A stretch of 43,268 bases of DNA from positions 1-43,268 of the forward strand of contig JACRCZ010000144.1 in the NCBI GenBank assembly GCA_016218765.1, written 5' to 3'. The position numbers were made by a program, and so were the translations under genes. Each line of letters opens with the position of its first letter. Within the stretch, counting starts at the first letter, position 1. Source of the DNA: Deltaproteobacteria bacterium. GTDB lineage: Bacteria > Myxococcota_A > Polyangia > DRWM01 > JAAZOP01. Of the stretch, positions 33,949 to 42,741 are shown in pieces. Below the pieces are notes generated by a model. It worked only from the letters and a program-made list of their open reading frames with translations. It was not told where the DNA came from and searched no databases.

Positions 33949-34665
33949 TTGTCGAATGGGATTCGGGAGCGCGTGTTTGCCTTCAACCAGACCGCGCGGG
34001 ATGCCTGGGTCGCCCTTCGCGCCGCGGAAGTGGCGGCAGGCTCCCGCGTCCTCGATGTCGGCGCAGGCCCGTGCCCGTACCGGAGCCTCTTCTCGCATTG
34101 CGAGTACCGGGCTCACGACTTCGCCCAGCTTCCTCCGGACCTCTCGGGCGGCTACGGCCGCCTGGACTACGTTTCCGACATCCTCCGGCTGCCGGTGGAA
34201 GATGGAAGCTTCGACGTCGTGCTGTGCACCGAGGTTCTCGAGCACGTGCCGGATCCCGAGGGCGCCGTGCGGGAGCTGGCGAGGGTCCTGCGCCACGGGG
34301 GCACGCTGCTTCTGACCGCACCTCTGGGCTCCGGACTGCACCAGCAGCCGTATCACTTCTTCGGCGGCTTCACCCCACACTGGTACCGCGAGTTCCTGCC
34401 CCGCGCCGGGTTCGGCGACCTCGCCATCGAACCCAACGGCGGATTCTTCGCCCACTTCGGCCAGGAGGCGCAGCGCTTCGAGAAGATGCTGCGGCCGGAA
34501 TGGAGACACCCGCGGACGTGGACGCGGGCGCCGGTCTGGCTCTGCAGCGCGCCGATCGCCCGCATCGCCGTGCCGCTGCTCTGCTACTGGCTCGACCCCG
34601 GCGATACCGAGCGACACTTCACCGTGGGGTATCACGTGCGAGCCGTACGCGGGGCGAGCACCTGA
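33949..34665 (+). CDS. Class I SAM-dependent methyltransferase
   Basis: A 238-residue protein with a clear SAM-binding motif SRVLDVGAGPCPYRSLF, then DYVSDILRLPVEDGSFDVVL (motif II), CTEVLEHVPDPEGAV and LRHGGTLLLTAPLG (motif III). It is a Methyltransf_11-type enzyme, probably acting on a sugar or nucleotide-sugar of the polysaccharide. The likely start is a TTG at 33949, backed by GAGGAG seven nt upstream; no in-frame ATG precedes the SAM motif. The hydrophobic stretch WLCSAPIARIAVPLLCYWL near residue 200 may lie at the membrane. Confidence 0.85.
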   Translation: MSNGIRERVFAFNQTARDAWVALRAAEVAAGSRVLDVGAGPCPYRSLFSHCEYRAHDFAQLPPDLSGGYGRLDYVSDILRLPVEDGSFDVVLCTEVLEHVPDPEGAVRELARVLRHGGTLLLTAPLGSGLHQQPYHFFGGFTPHWYREFLPRAGFGDLAIEPNGGFFAHFGQEAQRFEKMLRPEWRHPRTWTRAPVWLCSAPIARIAVPLLCYWLDPGDTERHFTVGYHVRAVRGAST

Positions 34666-34749
34666 ACGTGGCGTCGCGGGCCGGCGCACCGTCGCGGGAC
34701 GGCTGACCCGCCTTGACCGTGGCAATCCGATGACGGTCCGTTCGGCAGG

Positions 34750-35745
34750 ATGACGATGAGCGGGCGGCTGCCACGTGTGTCGGTGCTGCTGTGCGTGCGC
34801 AACGGCGAGCCCTTCGTCGAGCCGGCGATCCGGAGCATCCTGGAGCAGGACTGGGAGGATTTCGAGCTCATCGCCGTCGACGATTGCTCGACCGACGGAA
34901 CACCGGACCTGCTCGCCGAACTGCGCGACCGCAGGGTGCGTCGCCTGCGAGGGGAGGGGACCACGCTGGCCGCGGCCCTCAATCTGGCGGCGAACTCCGC
35001 GCGCGCCGAACTGCTGGCCCGCATGGACGCCGACGACCTGGCCCTTCCGTCCCGGCTGGGACGGCAAGTCCGCTTCCTGGACGAAGACCCCGACTGCGTG
35101 GCGGCGGGAAGCTGGGCGCAGATGATCGACCAGGACTCGCAGCCCCTGCGACCGTTCCACCCGCCGCTGTCCGGTGACGCCTTGCGGCGCGGATTGCTCT
35201 ACGGCTCCAACCCCATGGCCCATCCGTCGGTGATGATGCGCGCCGCGGCGTTCCGCGGCGTCGGCGGCTACCGCTGCGCGTTCCGGAGGGCCCAGGATCT
35301 CGACCTGTGGCTGCGCCTCTTGCGCGTCGGCTCGCTGCGCGTCATCCCCGAGGAGCTGATCCTGCTCCGCCAGCATGACACCCGGGCGTCCGCGGGGGAT
35401 GGCGTGTACTGGCAGCAGGTGTGGGGCTCCACCGCGCGCGCCGCATTCTGGATCGAAACCAAGGACGGGGGCGGCCGCCGGCTCACCGACCGGCAACTGG
35501 TCGAGGTCTCGAGGACCTTCGAACAGTGGGTGCGGAGATTCGGCTTGTCTCCGCGCAGCCCCGAAGCCGGTGGCCGCGCGGCGACCGGAGCCGGAGCGGA
35601 CGCCGGCCAAATCGCGGCACGGCCGTCGGGAGTATTCGGGCGCTTGGCCGGCCTGACATGGCACGGGCGGCCGGCTGCCTTCGTCGTCGCCAACCTGGTC
35701 CTGCCCTTCGTGGCCCGCTGGATCGGATGGGAGTGGCATGGCTGA
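34750..35745 (+). CDS. GT2 family glycosyltransferase
   Basis: A 331-residue GT-A transferase. VSVLLCVRNGEPFVEPAIRS, LIAVDDCSTDGTPDLL, LLARMDADDLALPSRLGRQ (DXD site DAD within MDADD) and RRAQDLDLWLRLLRVG are the standard family 2 blocks. NPMAHPSVMMRAAAF is typical of the transferases in capsule and O-antigen loci. The C-terminal ~90 residues are variable with a short hydrophobic end (FVVANLVLPFVARWIG). The acceptor and donor cannot be given. The start could be Met1 or Met3. Confidence 0.9.
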   Translation: MTMSGRLPRVSVLLCVRNGEPFVEPAIRSILEQDWEDFELIAVDDCSTDGTPDLLAELRDRRVRRLRGEGTTLAAALNLAANSARAELLARMDADDLALPSRLGRQVRFLDEDPDCVAAGSWAQMIDQDSQPLRPFHPPLSGDALRRGLLYGSNPMAHPSVMMRAAAFRGVGGYRCAFRRAQDLDLWLRLLRVGSLRVIPEELILLRQHDTRASAGDGVYWQQVWGSTARAAFWIETKDGGGRRLTDRQLVEVSRTFEQWVRRFGLSPRSPEAGGRAATGAGADAGQIAARPSGVFGRLAGLTWHGRPAAFVVANLVLPFVARWIGWEWHG

Positions 35746-35829
35746 GCCTGTGCTCGGCGCCGGGCGGTCCTGGTCTGCCGGAGCATTTCGGTCGGGCGGA
35801 AGCACCCGACGAGAACCGCGGGGTGGCCG

Positions 35830-36993
35830 ATGCACGTAGTCATCAACGCGCTTTCGTCCCGGCAAGGCGGCGGCCAGACGTACCTGCGCAATCTGCTCGG
35901 CTTCCGTCCGCCCGCCGGGACGCGCGTCTCGGTCATCGCTACGCCGGCGCTCCGCCTCCCCAGCCTCGGCGCCGGCGTCCGGCGCCTGGACATGCCGGGG
36001 CCCTGCGCGCTTCCCGCCATCCGCCTGGCCTGGGAGCGATGGCGGCTGCCGGCGCTGCTCCGCGAGCTGGACGCCGATGTGCTCTTCGCTCCCGGCGGAA
36101 CCCTCGTCACCCCGGTGCGGCCGGGATGCGCCACCGTCACGATGTTCCGGAACATGGTGCCGTTCGACCCCGTTCAGCGCGCGCGCTATCCCCTCGGCTA
36201 CGGCCGCGCCCGCAACGCGGTCCTCGAACACGTGCTCCTCGACAGCATGCTGTCCGCCGACCTCGTGATCTTCGTCTCCGAGTTCGCGCGCCAGGTCATC
36301 GAACGTCGCGCCGGCGGACGCCTGCGACGGTCGGTCGTGATCCCCCACGGCGTCGGCAGGGCGTTCCGCGCGCGGCCCGAGGCCGAACCGCGACCGGCCT
36401 GGGTCGGGAACGGGGACTACGTCCTCTACGTCTCCACCCTGGAAATGTACAAGGCGCAGGTCGAGGTGGTCCGCGCCTTCGCCCGGCTGCGCACCCTGCG
36501 CCCGACCCCCGAACGGCTCGTCCTGGTCGGCGCGGAGTACCCGCCGTACGGGGCCCGCGTCCGCGAGGAGATCCGGCGGGCCGGCGTTGGGGACGTCGTC
36601 GCCGTCCGCGGCGAGGTCGTCCACGACAGCCTCCCGGCCGCCTACCGGCACGCCAAACTCGTGCTCTTCGCCTCGGAATGCGAGAATTGCCCGAACATCC
36701 TCCTGGAAGCAATGGCGGCCGGCAGGCCGCTGCTCTGCTCCGACCGGCCGCCCATGCCCGAGTTCGGCGGCGACGCCGTCGAGTACTTCGATCCCTGCTC
36801 GCCCGAAGATCTCGCCGCGCGCATGGCGGAACTGCTGGACCGGCCGGACCGGCGGGCCGAGCTGGGCCGCCTCGCGGAGGAGCGTTCCCGGCGCTACGAC
36901 TGGGCCGACACCGTGTCCAGGACCTGGCAGGCGATCCAGGCTCTCCACGACGGCGTCGCGACCTCGGCCGGCGGACAAGGAACGACGCCGTGA
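35830..36993 (+). CDS. GT4 family glycosyltransferase
   Basis: A 387-residue GT-B enzyme. Its N-domain begins MHVVINALSSRQGGGQTYL, the group-1 start with the Gly-rich acceptor loop. The C-domain shows DYVLYVSTLEMYKAQVEVV, LVLVGAEYPPYG, LPAAYRHAKLVLFAS and ECENCPNILLEAMAAGRPLL, with the conserved E-x7-E element (ENCPNILLE). It most likely adds a sugar to the growing lipid-linked unit on the cytoplasmic face. The stop overlaps the GTG start of the epimerase gene by 4 nt (GTGA). Confidence 0.93.
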   Translation: MHVVINALSSRQGGGQTYLRNLLGFRPPAGTRVSVIATPALRLPSLGAGVRRLDMPGPCALPAIRLAWERWRLPALLRELDADVLFAPGGTLVTPVRPGCATVTMFRNMVPFDPVQRARYPLGYGRARNAVLEHVLLDSMLSADLVIFVSEFARQVIERRAGGRLRRSVVIPHGVGRAFRARPEAEPRPAWVGNGDYVLYVSTLEMYKAQVEVVRAFARLRTLRPTPERLVLVGAEYPPYGARVREEIRRAGVGDVVAVRGEVVHDSLPAAYRHAKLVLFASECENCPNILLEAMAAGRPLLCSDRPPMPEFGGDAVEYFDPCSPEDLAARMAELLDRPDRRAELGRLAEERSRRYDWADTVSRTWQAIQALHDGVATSAGGQGTTP

Positions 36994-38015
36994 GCGCGTT
37001 CGACAAGCTGCTTCGTGAGCTCGAAGCACGTCCGCGCTCCTGGCTCGTCACCGGCGCGGCGGGATTCATCGGCTCCAACCTGGTCGAACGGCTGCTCGCG
37101 TCCGGCCAGCTCGTCGTCGGCCTCGACAACTTCGCCACCGGCCGGGAACGAAACATCGAGGAGGTCCTGGGCCGCCTGGGGCCGACAGCGCACGAGCGAT
37201 TCCGGCTCATCCGGGGCGACATCCGGGACCTCGACACCTGCCGCGACGCGTGCCGGAACACGGACGTCGTGCTGCACCAGGCCGCCCTGGGCTCCGTGCC
37301 GCGCTCGATCGCCGAGCCGCTGCTTGTCCACCAGTGCAACGTGGACGGCTTCCTCAACCTGCTGTCGGCCGCCAAGGAGGCCGGCGTTCGCCGCTTCGTC
37401 TACGCCTCCTCCAGCTCCGTCTACGGCGACAGCCCCACGCTGCCCAAGGTCGAACAGGTGATCGGGAAAGCCCTGTCGCCGTACGCCTGGACGAAGCAGA
37501 TCGGCGAAGGTTGGGCGGACATCTTCGGCAGGGTGTACGGCCTGCCGCATGTCGGACTGCGCTACTTCAACGTCTTCGGACCGCGCCAGGATCCGGAAGG
37601 ACCGTACGCGGCCGTGATCCCGCTGTGGTTCCGCACTCTGCTCCGCGGCGAACGCCCGCGCAACTTCGGCGATGGGGAGACCAGCCGCGACTTCTGCTAC
37701 GTCGCAAACGTCGTCCAGGCCAATCTGCTGGCGGCATGCACGGAGGAACCCGACGCCCTGGGCCTCGTCTTCAACGTCGGCTGCGGCGGACGAACCACCC
37801 TGAATGAGCTGTTCGGCCGAATCCGCGACGAAGTGGCGAAAGTCCGACCCGCGTCCGCCGCCGTTCAGCCGGCGTACGCCGACTTCCGCGCGGGCGACGT
37901 CAGGCATTCCCTGGCGGACATCTCCAGGGCACGCCGGCTGCTGCACTACGAGCCGACCCATGACGTGCGAGCAGGGTTGCAGGAGGCAAGCGCGTGGTAC
38001 GTCGCAAATTCGTGA
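36990..38015 (+). CDS. wbpP: UDP-N-acetylhexosamine 4-epimerase (WbpP-like)
   Basis: A 341-residue extended short-chain dehydrogenase that interconverts UDP-GlcNAc and UDP-GalNAc (or their uronic acids). The match to WbpP/TviC-type epimerases is unusually close: WLVTGAAGFIGSNLVERLL (Gly22, Gly25, Gly28), GLDNFATGRERNIEEV, VLHQAALGSVPRSIAEPL, SPYAWTKQ (Tyr165, Lys169), GLRYFNVFGPRQDPEGPYAA, GDGETSRDFCYVANVVQANL and FRAGDVRHSLADI. The long N-terminal helix (FDKLLRELEARPRS) is also a WbpP trait. The GTG start overlaps the preceding gene. It would provide GalNAc-type precursors, and the next gene may amidate them. Confidence 0.93.
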   Translation: MSAFDKLLRELEARPRSWLVTGAAGFIGSNLVERLLASGQLVVGLDNFATGRERNIEEVLGRLGPTAHERFRLIRGDIRDLDTCRDACRNTDVVLHQAALGSVPRSIAEPLLVHQCNVDGFLNLLSAAKEAGVRRFVYASSSSVYGDSPTLPKVEQVIGKALSPYAWTKQIGEGWADIFGRVYGLPHVGLRYFNVFGPRQDPEGPYAAVIPLWFRTLLRGERPRNFGDGETSRDFCYVANVVQANLLAACTEEPDALGLVFNVGCGGRTTLNELFGRIRDEVAKVRPASAAVQPAYADFRAGDVRHSLADISRARRLLHYEPTHDVRAGLQEASAWYVANS

Positions 38016-38046
38016 CGCCGCCCGCCGCGCGCACGACACCCGGAAG

Positions 38047-39912
38047 ATGTGCGGCATCATCGGCATAGCCTCGTCGACCGCCGCGACCCGGCGCGACTGG
38101 CTCGTCGCGGGGCGGGACGCAATGCGCCACCGCGGCCCCGACGACCAGGGCGAGTGGTGGTCGGACGACGGCCGCGTGGGGCTCGGTCACCGGCGACTGT
38201 CGATCATCGACCTTTCGCCGGCAGGACACCAGCCGATGGAGGATGCACAGGGCGCGCTCTGCATCGTTTTCAACGGGGAGATCTACAACTTCACCGAGCT
38301 GCGGCGCGAGCTGGGCCCCGCCGGATACCCCTTCCGGTCGCAAAGCGACACCGAAGTGATACTCGCCGCCTACAGGGAGTGGGACACCGATTGCCTCTCG
38401 CACCTGAGCGGCATGTTCGCGTTCGCGCTGTACGACCGCGCGAAACGGCGGATCCTCCTCGCACGGGATCGAGCGGGGGAGAAGCCGCTCTTCTACTCGT
38501 TGAGGCGCGGCACGCTCACGTTCGCCTCCGAGCTGAAGGGGCTGATGGCCGACCCCGAACTGCCGCGCACGGTCGATCCCGAAGCACTCGACTGCTACCT
38601 GACGCTGGGCTTCGTGCCCGGCGATCGGTGCATGCTGCGCGACGTCAGGAAACTCCCGCCCGCCCATGCCCTCGCGTTCGAGCTCGACGGTGGCGCATCG
38701 CGTGTCTGGCCGTACTGGCACCTGCCCGCTCCGCCGCCGCCCCCGACGACGACGAGCGATGCCGCGCTGCTCGACGAGCTCGAGGCGTTGCTCCAGGACG
38801 CCGTGCGACGCCAGCTGGTGGCGGACGTCCCCGTGGGCATCCTGCTCAGCGGCGGCGTGGACTCGAGCCTGATCACCGCCATGGCAGTCCGCACGTCGTC
38901 GAAGGTCAAGACCTTCACCATCCGCTTCCCGGGCCACGGATCGTACGACGAGACCGACCACGCACGCCTCGTTGCCCGCCATTTCGGGACCGAGCACGTC
39001 GAGCTCGAGGCGGGCGAATCCTCGGCGGACCTGCTGCCCTTGCTGGCCCGGCAGTTCGACGAACCGATGGCCGACTCGTCGATGATCCCGACGTATCTCG
39101 TCAGCCGGCTCGTCCGCGAACACTGCACCGTGGCGATCGGTGGGGACGGAGGCGACGAGCTGTTCGCCGGGTACCCGCGCTACGACCGTTTGCTGTGGTC
39201 GGAGAAATGGCTGGGATGGATCCCGGGCAGCCTGCGGCGGCTCGCGGCGGGAGCCGCCGAAACGCTTCTCCCGGTGGGTCTGAAAGGGCGCAACCGGCTG
39301 CAGGACCTGGGCGTCGAGCCGGGACGGGGACTGCCCGTGGTCCCGCTGGTCTTCGACCGGAACACCCGCCGGAGGCTGCTGGCGGGGCGGGACCCGTGGA
39401 AACTGCAGGCGGAGCACATCTGGGACGATCGCATCCCGCCCGCCGCGGACCCGCTCCAGCGGGCGACCCGGATGGACTTCGCGAACTACCTGGCCGAGGA
39501 CATCCTCGTCAAGGTCGACCGGGCCAGCATGCTGTGCTCGCTCGAGGTGCGCGCGCCGCTCCTGGACCGGACCGTGATCGAGTTCGCCTTCGGCAAGGTT
39601 CCCTCGGAGTGGAAGGCCTCCACGACGGGCAGGAAACTGATGCTCAAACGACTGGCCCGCCGCGTCCTGCCGCCGGAGTTCGACCGGCACCGCAAGCAGG
39701 GATTCTCGATCCCGCTGGCGGCGTGGCTGTCGTCGGGCCCATGGAGGAACACCTTCCTGGAGGTCCTGTCCCAAGCGTCCGACTCGCCGTTCGATCGGAA
39801 GGTGGGCGCCGAGCTGCTGGATGGTGCCGTCCGGGGCCGCGCGACCAGCGAACGGCTGTTCGCCCTCGTCCTGTTCGAGTTCTGGCGGCGCGAATACCGC
39901 GTCGCCTGGTGA
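38047..39912 (+). CDS. asnB: AsnB-like glutamine-hydrolysing amidotransferase
   Basis: A 621-residue asparagine-synthetase-type protein. Cys2 (MCGIIGIASS) is the glutaminase nucleophile, with MRHRGPDDQGEW and FNGEIYNFTELRRE in the Ntn domain. The ATP-pyrophosphatase domain has LLSGGVDSSLITAM (SGGVDSS at residues 268-274), QFDEPMADSSMIPTYLVS, AIGGDGGDELFAGYPRY and ANYLAEDILVKVDRASML. In polysaccharide loci such proteins often amidate uronic acids (for example WbpS-type enzymes) rather than make asparagine. Its place 31 bp after wbpP supports that reading, but a WbpO-type dehydrogenase is not in the window. Confidence 0.93.
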   Translation: MCGIIGIASSTAATRRDWLVAGRDAMRHRGPDDQGEWWSDDGRVGLGHRRLSIIDLSPAGHQPMEDAQGALCIVFNGEIYNFTELRRELGPAGYPFRSQSDTEVILAAYREWDTDCLSHLSGMFAFALYDRAKRRILLARDRAGEKPLFYSLRRGTLTFASELKGLMADPELPRTVDPEALDCYLTLGFVPGDRCMLRDVRKLPPAHALAFELDGGASRVWPYWHLPAPPPPPTTTSDAALLDELEALLQDAVRRQLVADVPVGILLSGGVDSSLITAMAVRTSSKVKTFTIRFPGHGSYDETDHARLVARHFGTEHVELEAGESSADLLPLLARQFDEPMADSSMIPTYLVSRLVREHCTVAIGGDGGDELFAGYPRYDRLLWSEKWLGWIPGSLRRLAAGAAETLLPVGLKGRNRLQDLGVEPGRGLPVVPLVFDRNTRRRLLAGRDPWKLQAEHIWDDRIPPAADPLQRATRMDFANYLAEDILVKVDRASMLCSLEVRAPLLDRTVIEFAFGKVPSEWKASTTGRKLMLKRLARRVLPPEFDRHRKQGFSIPLAAWLSSGPWRNTFLEVLSQASDSPFDRKVGAELLDGAVRGRATSERLFALVLFEFWRREYRVAW

Positions 39913-39997
39913 GGCTCCAAATCGCGTGGGGACCACGCTGACAAACGATGGGGAAGCGTCCGGGCCCGAGCCGCGTACGCGCGCGGCAGGAGACCCG

Positions 39998-41278
39998 GTG
40001 ACGCCCCCGCGACCAACGCCGACCACCGATCTGGCGGTCGTGCCGGTCGGGCTGAACCTGGGACGGCTCGTCGCCGCGGGAGCGCTCGCCGTACTCTTCA
40101 TCATCGCGACCCTCGCCTACCGGAGCTACTTCGAGGTCGAGATCGGCAATTCGGCTGTGCCGCGGTGGGGAATGCTGGCCACGCGCACGTACCTGCCCGA
40201 CTCGGACGGGTACATGTCCCTCTACGCCCACCAGGACATCAGCCTGTGGAGCGTCACACACGACATCCTGACGGGAACGAATCCCAACTTGTACGGCATC
40301 TCGGCGGTGGCACACATCCTCACCGAGTGGGAAATCGAACCCGTCTTCTTCAACATGGCCCTCATCCTCCTCACGGCCGGCATCCTCTGGGCCTTCGCCC
40401 GACAGGTGAACGTCAGTCCGCTGGGAGCGCTCGTCCTGCTGCTGGCCAACCCCAGCACCATCTACTACGCACAGACCATCACCAAGGAGATCGTCGCCGT
40501 CGCGCTCACCACTCTGTACTTCCTCGCGATGCTGCGACGGAAGAATCGCAAGTGGCGGATCACGTTGTGGCTCGTGACGGCACTGATGACGCTCATTCGC
40601 GTCCACTTCGGCCTCGGCATGCTGCTCGGAATCCTTCTTGTCTCGGCGCGGCAAAAACGGCAGCGGCTGTGGTTCCTCGCGGGCGCCGTGGCGGTCGCCG
40701 CGGTCATGCCCCTGCTGTACTCGGAGGACGTCGTGCGGGCGCAAGCGGCGGAGAATTACCGGGCGGAGGCTCCCTCGGCGACCGGCGTGGGCAACCTCAT
40801 CGACCAGGGATTGCGCGACGTGCCGCTCTCCGGACTGGCCTTCATCCCCGTGCGCGCGTTGCAGGACGCAACGGAACCCTTTCCCAAGGTGCTGTCCCTG
40901 GACATCCGGATGAACAGCGTGAGCGTCTACTCGCTGATCGTCATCGCGTCCTTCTTCATCGCGATCCGGTGGGTGGTCGAGTTCACGCTGATCGGGGCGC
41001 GGTTCCTGGCCGGACGATTGACGGGCTCCGCCGCGACGATGGAGACCGTCGTCCTCATCCTGACGCTGTGGGGACTCGTCGCCTGCATCGCGTGGGTCCA
41101 CTCGAGGTACCTCTTCCCCGTGCTCCCGATGTTCGGGCTGGGCTGCGCCATGGTCCAGCGCGAGTCGCGGGAACGGGACGAAAGGCCGGGGATGATGCGG
41201 TGGGCGACGGCAATCTGGGTCGCGGCGGTCGCGGTGTACGCCGTCCAGGTGGGTGGCGCACTCATGAGCTGGCGCTAG
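39998..41278 (+). CDS. Polytopic membrane protein, possible polysaccharide polymerase
   Basis: A 426-residue protein with about eight to ten hydrophobic segments. The start is taken as GTG 39998, with AGGAG 5 nt upstream; an earlier GTG at 39926 is in frame and would add 24 polar residues. Visible pieces: LGRLVAAGALAVLFIIATLAY (first helix), a long loop to DSDGYMSLYAHQD, then ALVLLLANPSTIYYAQTITK followed by EIVAVALTTLYFLAML, which resembles the N-P-S-x-x-Y-x-x-x-x-x-K-E motif of Wzy/EPS polymerase-like and GT39-like membrane proteins. Given the flippase and transferases in the same run, a Wzy role is plausible. No confident family assignment can be made. Confidence 0.7.
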   Translation: MTPPRPTPTTDLAVVPVGLNLGRLVAAGALAVLFIIATLAYRSYFEVEIGNSAVPRWGMLATRTYLPDSDGYMSLYAHQDISLWSVTHDILTGTNPNLYGISAVAHILTEWEIEPVFFNMALILLTAGILWAFARQVNVSPLGALVLLLANPSTIYYAQTITKEIVAVALTTLYFLAMLRRKNRKWRITLWLVTALMTLIRVHFGLGMLLGILLVSARQKRQRLWFLAGAVAVAAVMPLLYSEDVVRAQAAENYRAEAPSATGVGNLIDQGLRDVPLSGLAFIPVRALQDATEPFPKVLSLDIRMNSVSVYSLIVIASFFIAIRWVVEFTLIGARFLAGRLTGSAATMETVVLILTLWGLVACIAWVHSRYLFPVLPMFGLGCAMVQRESRERDERPGMMRWATAIWVAAVAVYAVQVGGALMSWR

Positions 41279-41295
41279 GCCACGTACCAGGCGGA

Positions 41296-42741
41296 ATGGG
41301 ACTCGCGCAGATGACGATCGACAACTGGCTGTACGAAGGCGTCAACTGGCTGGACCGCGACTACGCCGCCGCCGCCGCCGATGCCGGCGCCTTCGTGTAC
41401 TCCACGCCCGACGAAGCAAGCCGCCTCGTTCGGTCGAAGCTGCATTCCTACATGATCTACTGCCGGCGCTTCAGCCCCTTCTGGCGCGAGAGGTGGCCGC
41501 GGGAGGCAGAAGCGTTCGCGGCCGATGAAGCCGAGGACGTGCTCGCCCTGCTGCCCCGGTTGACCAAGGAGGATCTGCGACGACACGCACCCGAGCTGCG
41601 CATCGATCCCGCACAACGGTCCGATTGGGACGGCTACCCACCCCTGCGCCACCTCCACGCACAACACAGCGGCGGGTCCACCGGCGTGCCCGTCATCGTC
41701 TGGCAGGACCGGCGCTGGGAGTCCCGGAATCGCGCCATCGTGGACCTGGGCTACCGGCTGGCCGGCCTGTCCCCGGGCTCCCCGGCGTTCTACCTCTGGG
41801 GCTCGAATAACGAAGTCAGCGACATCCGGAAATCACCCCGGAAACGCTTCAGCACCTGGCTGCGCGGACTGATCGTCATGCCGGCCTTCTCGCTCGACGC
41901 GGCGCGCGTGCGGGCGTACGTCGATGAAATGAACCGCCGCGGCGACGTGCAACACGCGATCTGTTTCACCTCCGCGCTGGACACGTTCACCGGCTTCGTC
42001 GAAAGAGCCGGACTTCGCCTGCGCCGCATCCGTACCGTGTTCACCGGCGGCGGATTGCTCACCCCGGAACTGCGCGCCCGGACGCTCCGCCTCTGGGCGC
42101 ACGAGGTGTGCGACACCTACGGCGCGCGTGACGCGGGACTCATGGCGTCGGAACGACCGGGCGCAGGCGCCCTGCTCACGTTCCCGTGGCACGTGTACCT
42201 GGAGACGCTCGATGCACAGGGACGGCGCAGCGCGGCTGGAGTGGCCGGCGAAGTGCACGTCTCGCAGGTCGAAAACCACGCCATGGCACTGCTGCGGATG
42301 AGCATGGGCGACTCCGCGACCCTGGGTCGCACGCCGGAGTGGAACGGACCGTCGCTGACGGCCCTTCACGGCCGCACCGCCGAGCACCTGCAGGCCGGCG
42401 ACGGCTCCAGGATCGATCCGAGCGCCATCATCCACATGATCGGCGTCCTCGCCGAACGAACGTGGTTGAGGAAGTTCCAGCTCGTGCAGACCGGACCCTC
42501 CGCACTCACGCTGCGCTTCGAGACGTGGACCGAGCCTCCCGCAGGAGACGAGGCCGCCTTCGGGACGTTCGTGCGGAGCGGCCTGGAACGCCTGTTCCAC
42601 GCGCCCGTCACCCTGGCACTCGAACGGACCGAGTCGATCGCCCCCTCGCCCTCCGGGAAACACCTGTACTGCGTCAACCGACACGGCGCCCGCCCCGCGG
42701 AACGCGAAGCCGGGGCCGCCCCAGGGGGAGAGGCGGGATGA
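41296..42741 (+). CDS. PaaK/CapK-like adenylate-forming enzyme
   Basis: A 481-residue protein of the phenylacetate-CoA-ligase-like branch of the ANL superfamily. The nucleotide-binding loop is HSGGSTGVPVIVWQ, and the later motif is CDTYGARDAGLMASE, where YGARDAG replaces the usual YG-x-[ST]-E. VFTGGGLLTPELRAR and GAGALLTFPWHVYLE lie between and after them, and GEVHVSQVEN matches the A7-like region. CapK-like members in capsule loci are thought to activate a carboxylic acid or amino acid for attachment to the glycan. The start 41296 has AGGCGGA just upstream; a second Met lies five codons later. The stop overlaps the next start (ATGA). Confidence 0.82.
   Translation: MGLAQMTIDNWLYEGVNWLDRDYAAAAADAGAFVYSTPDEASRLVRSKLHSYMIYCRRFSPFWRERWPREAEAFAADEAEDVLALLPRLTKEDLRRHAPELRIDPAQRSDWDGYPPLRHLHAQHSGGSTGVPVIVWQDRRWESRNRAIVDLGYRLAGLSPGSPAFYLWGSNNEVSDIRKSPRKRFSTWLRGLIVMPAFSLDAARVRAYVDEMNRRGDVQHAICFTSALDTFTGFVERAGLRLRRIRTVFTGGGLLTPELRARTLRLWAHEVCDTYGARDAGLMASERPGAGALLTFPWHVYLETLDAQGRRSAAGVAGEVHVSQVENHAMALLRMSMGDSATLGRTPEWNGPSLTALHGRTAEHLQAGDGSRIDPSAIIHMIGVLAERTWLRKFQLVQTGPSALTLRFETWTEPPAGDEAAFGTFVRSGLERLFHAPVTLALERTESIAPSPSGKHLYCVNRHGARPAEREAGAAPGGEAG

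Noticed and set aside
33733..37029. Very long open frame on the minus strand (over 1000 codons) opposite the methyltransferases and GT genes
   Set aside because: It lies antisense to four recognisable enzymes, has no family motif, and long antisense frames are expected at this GC content.
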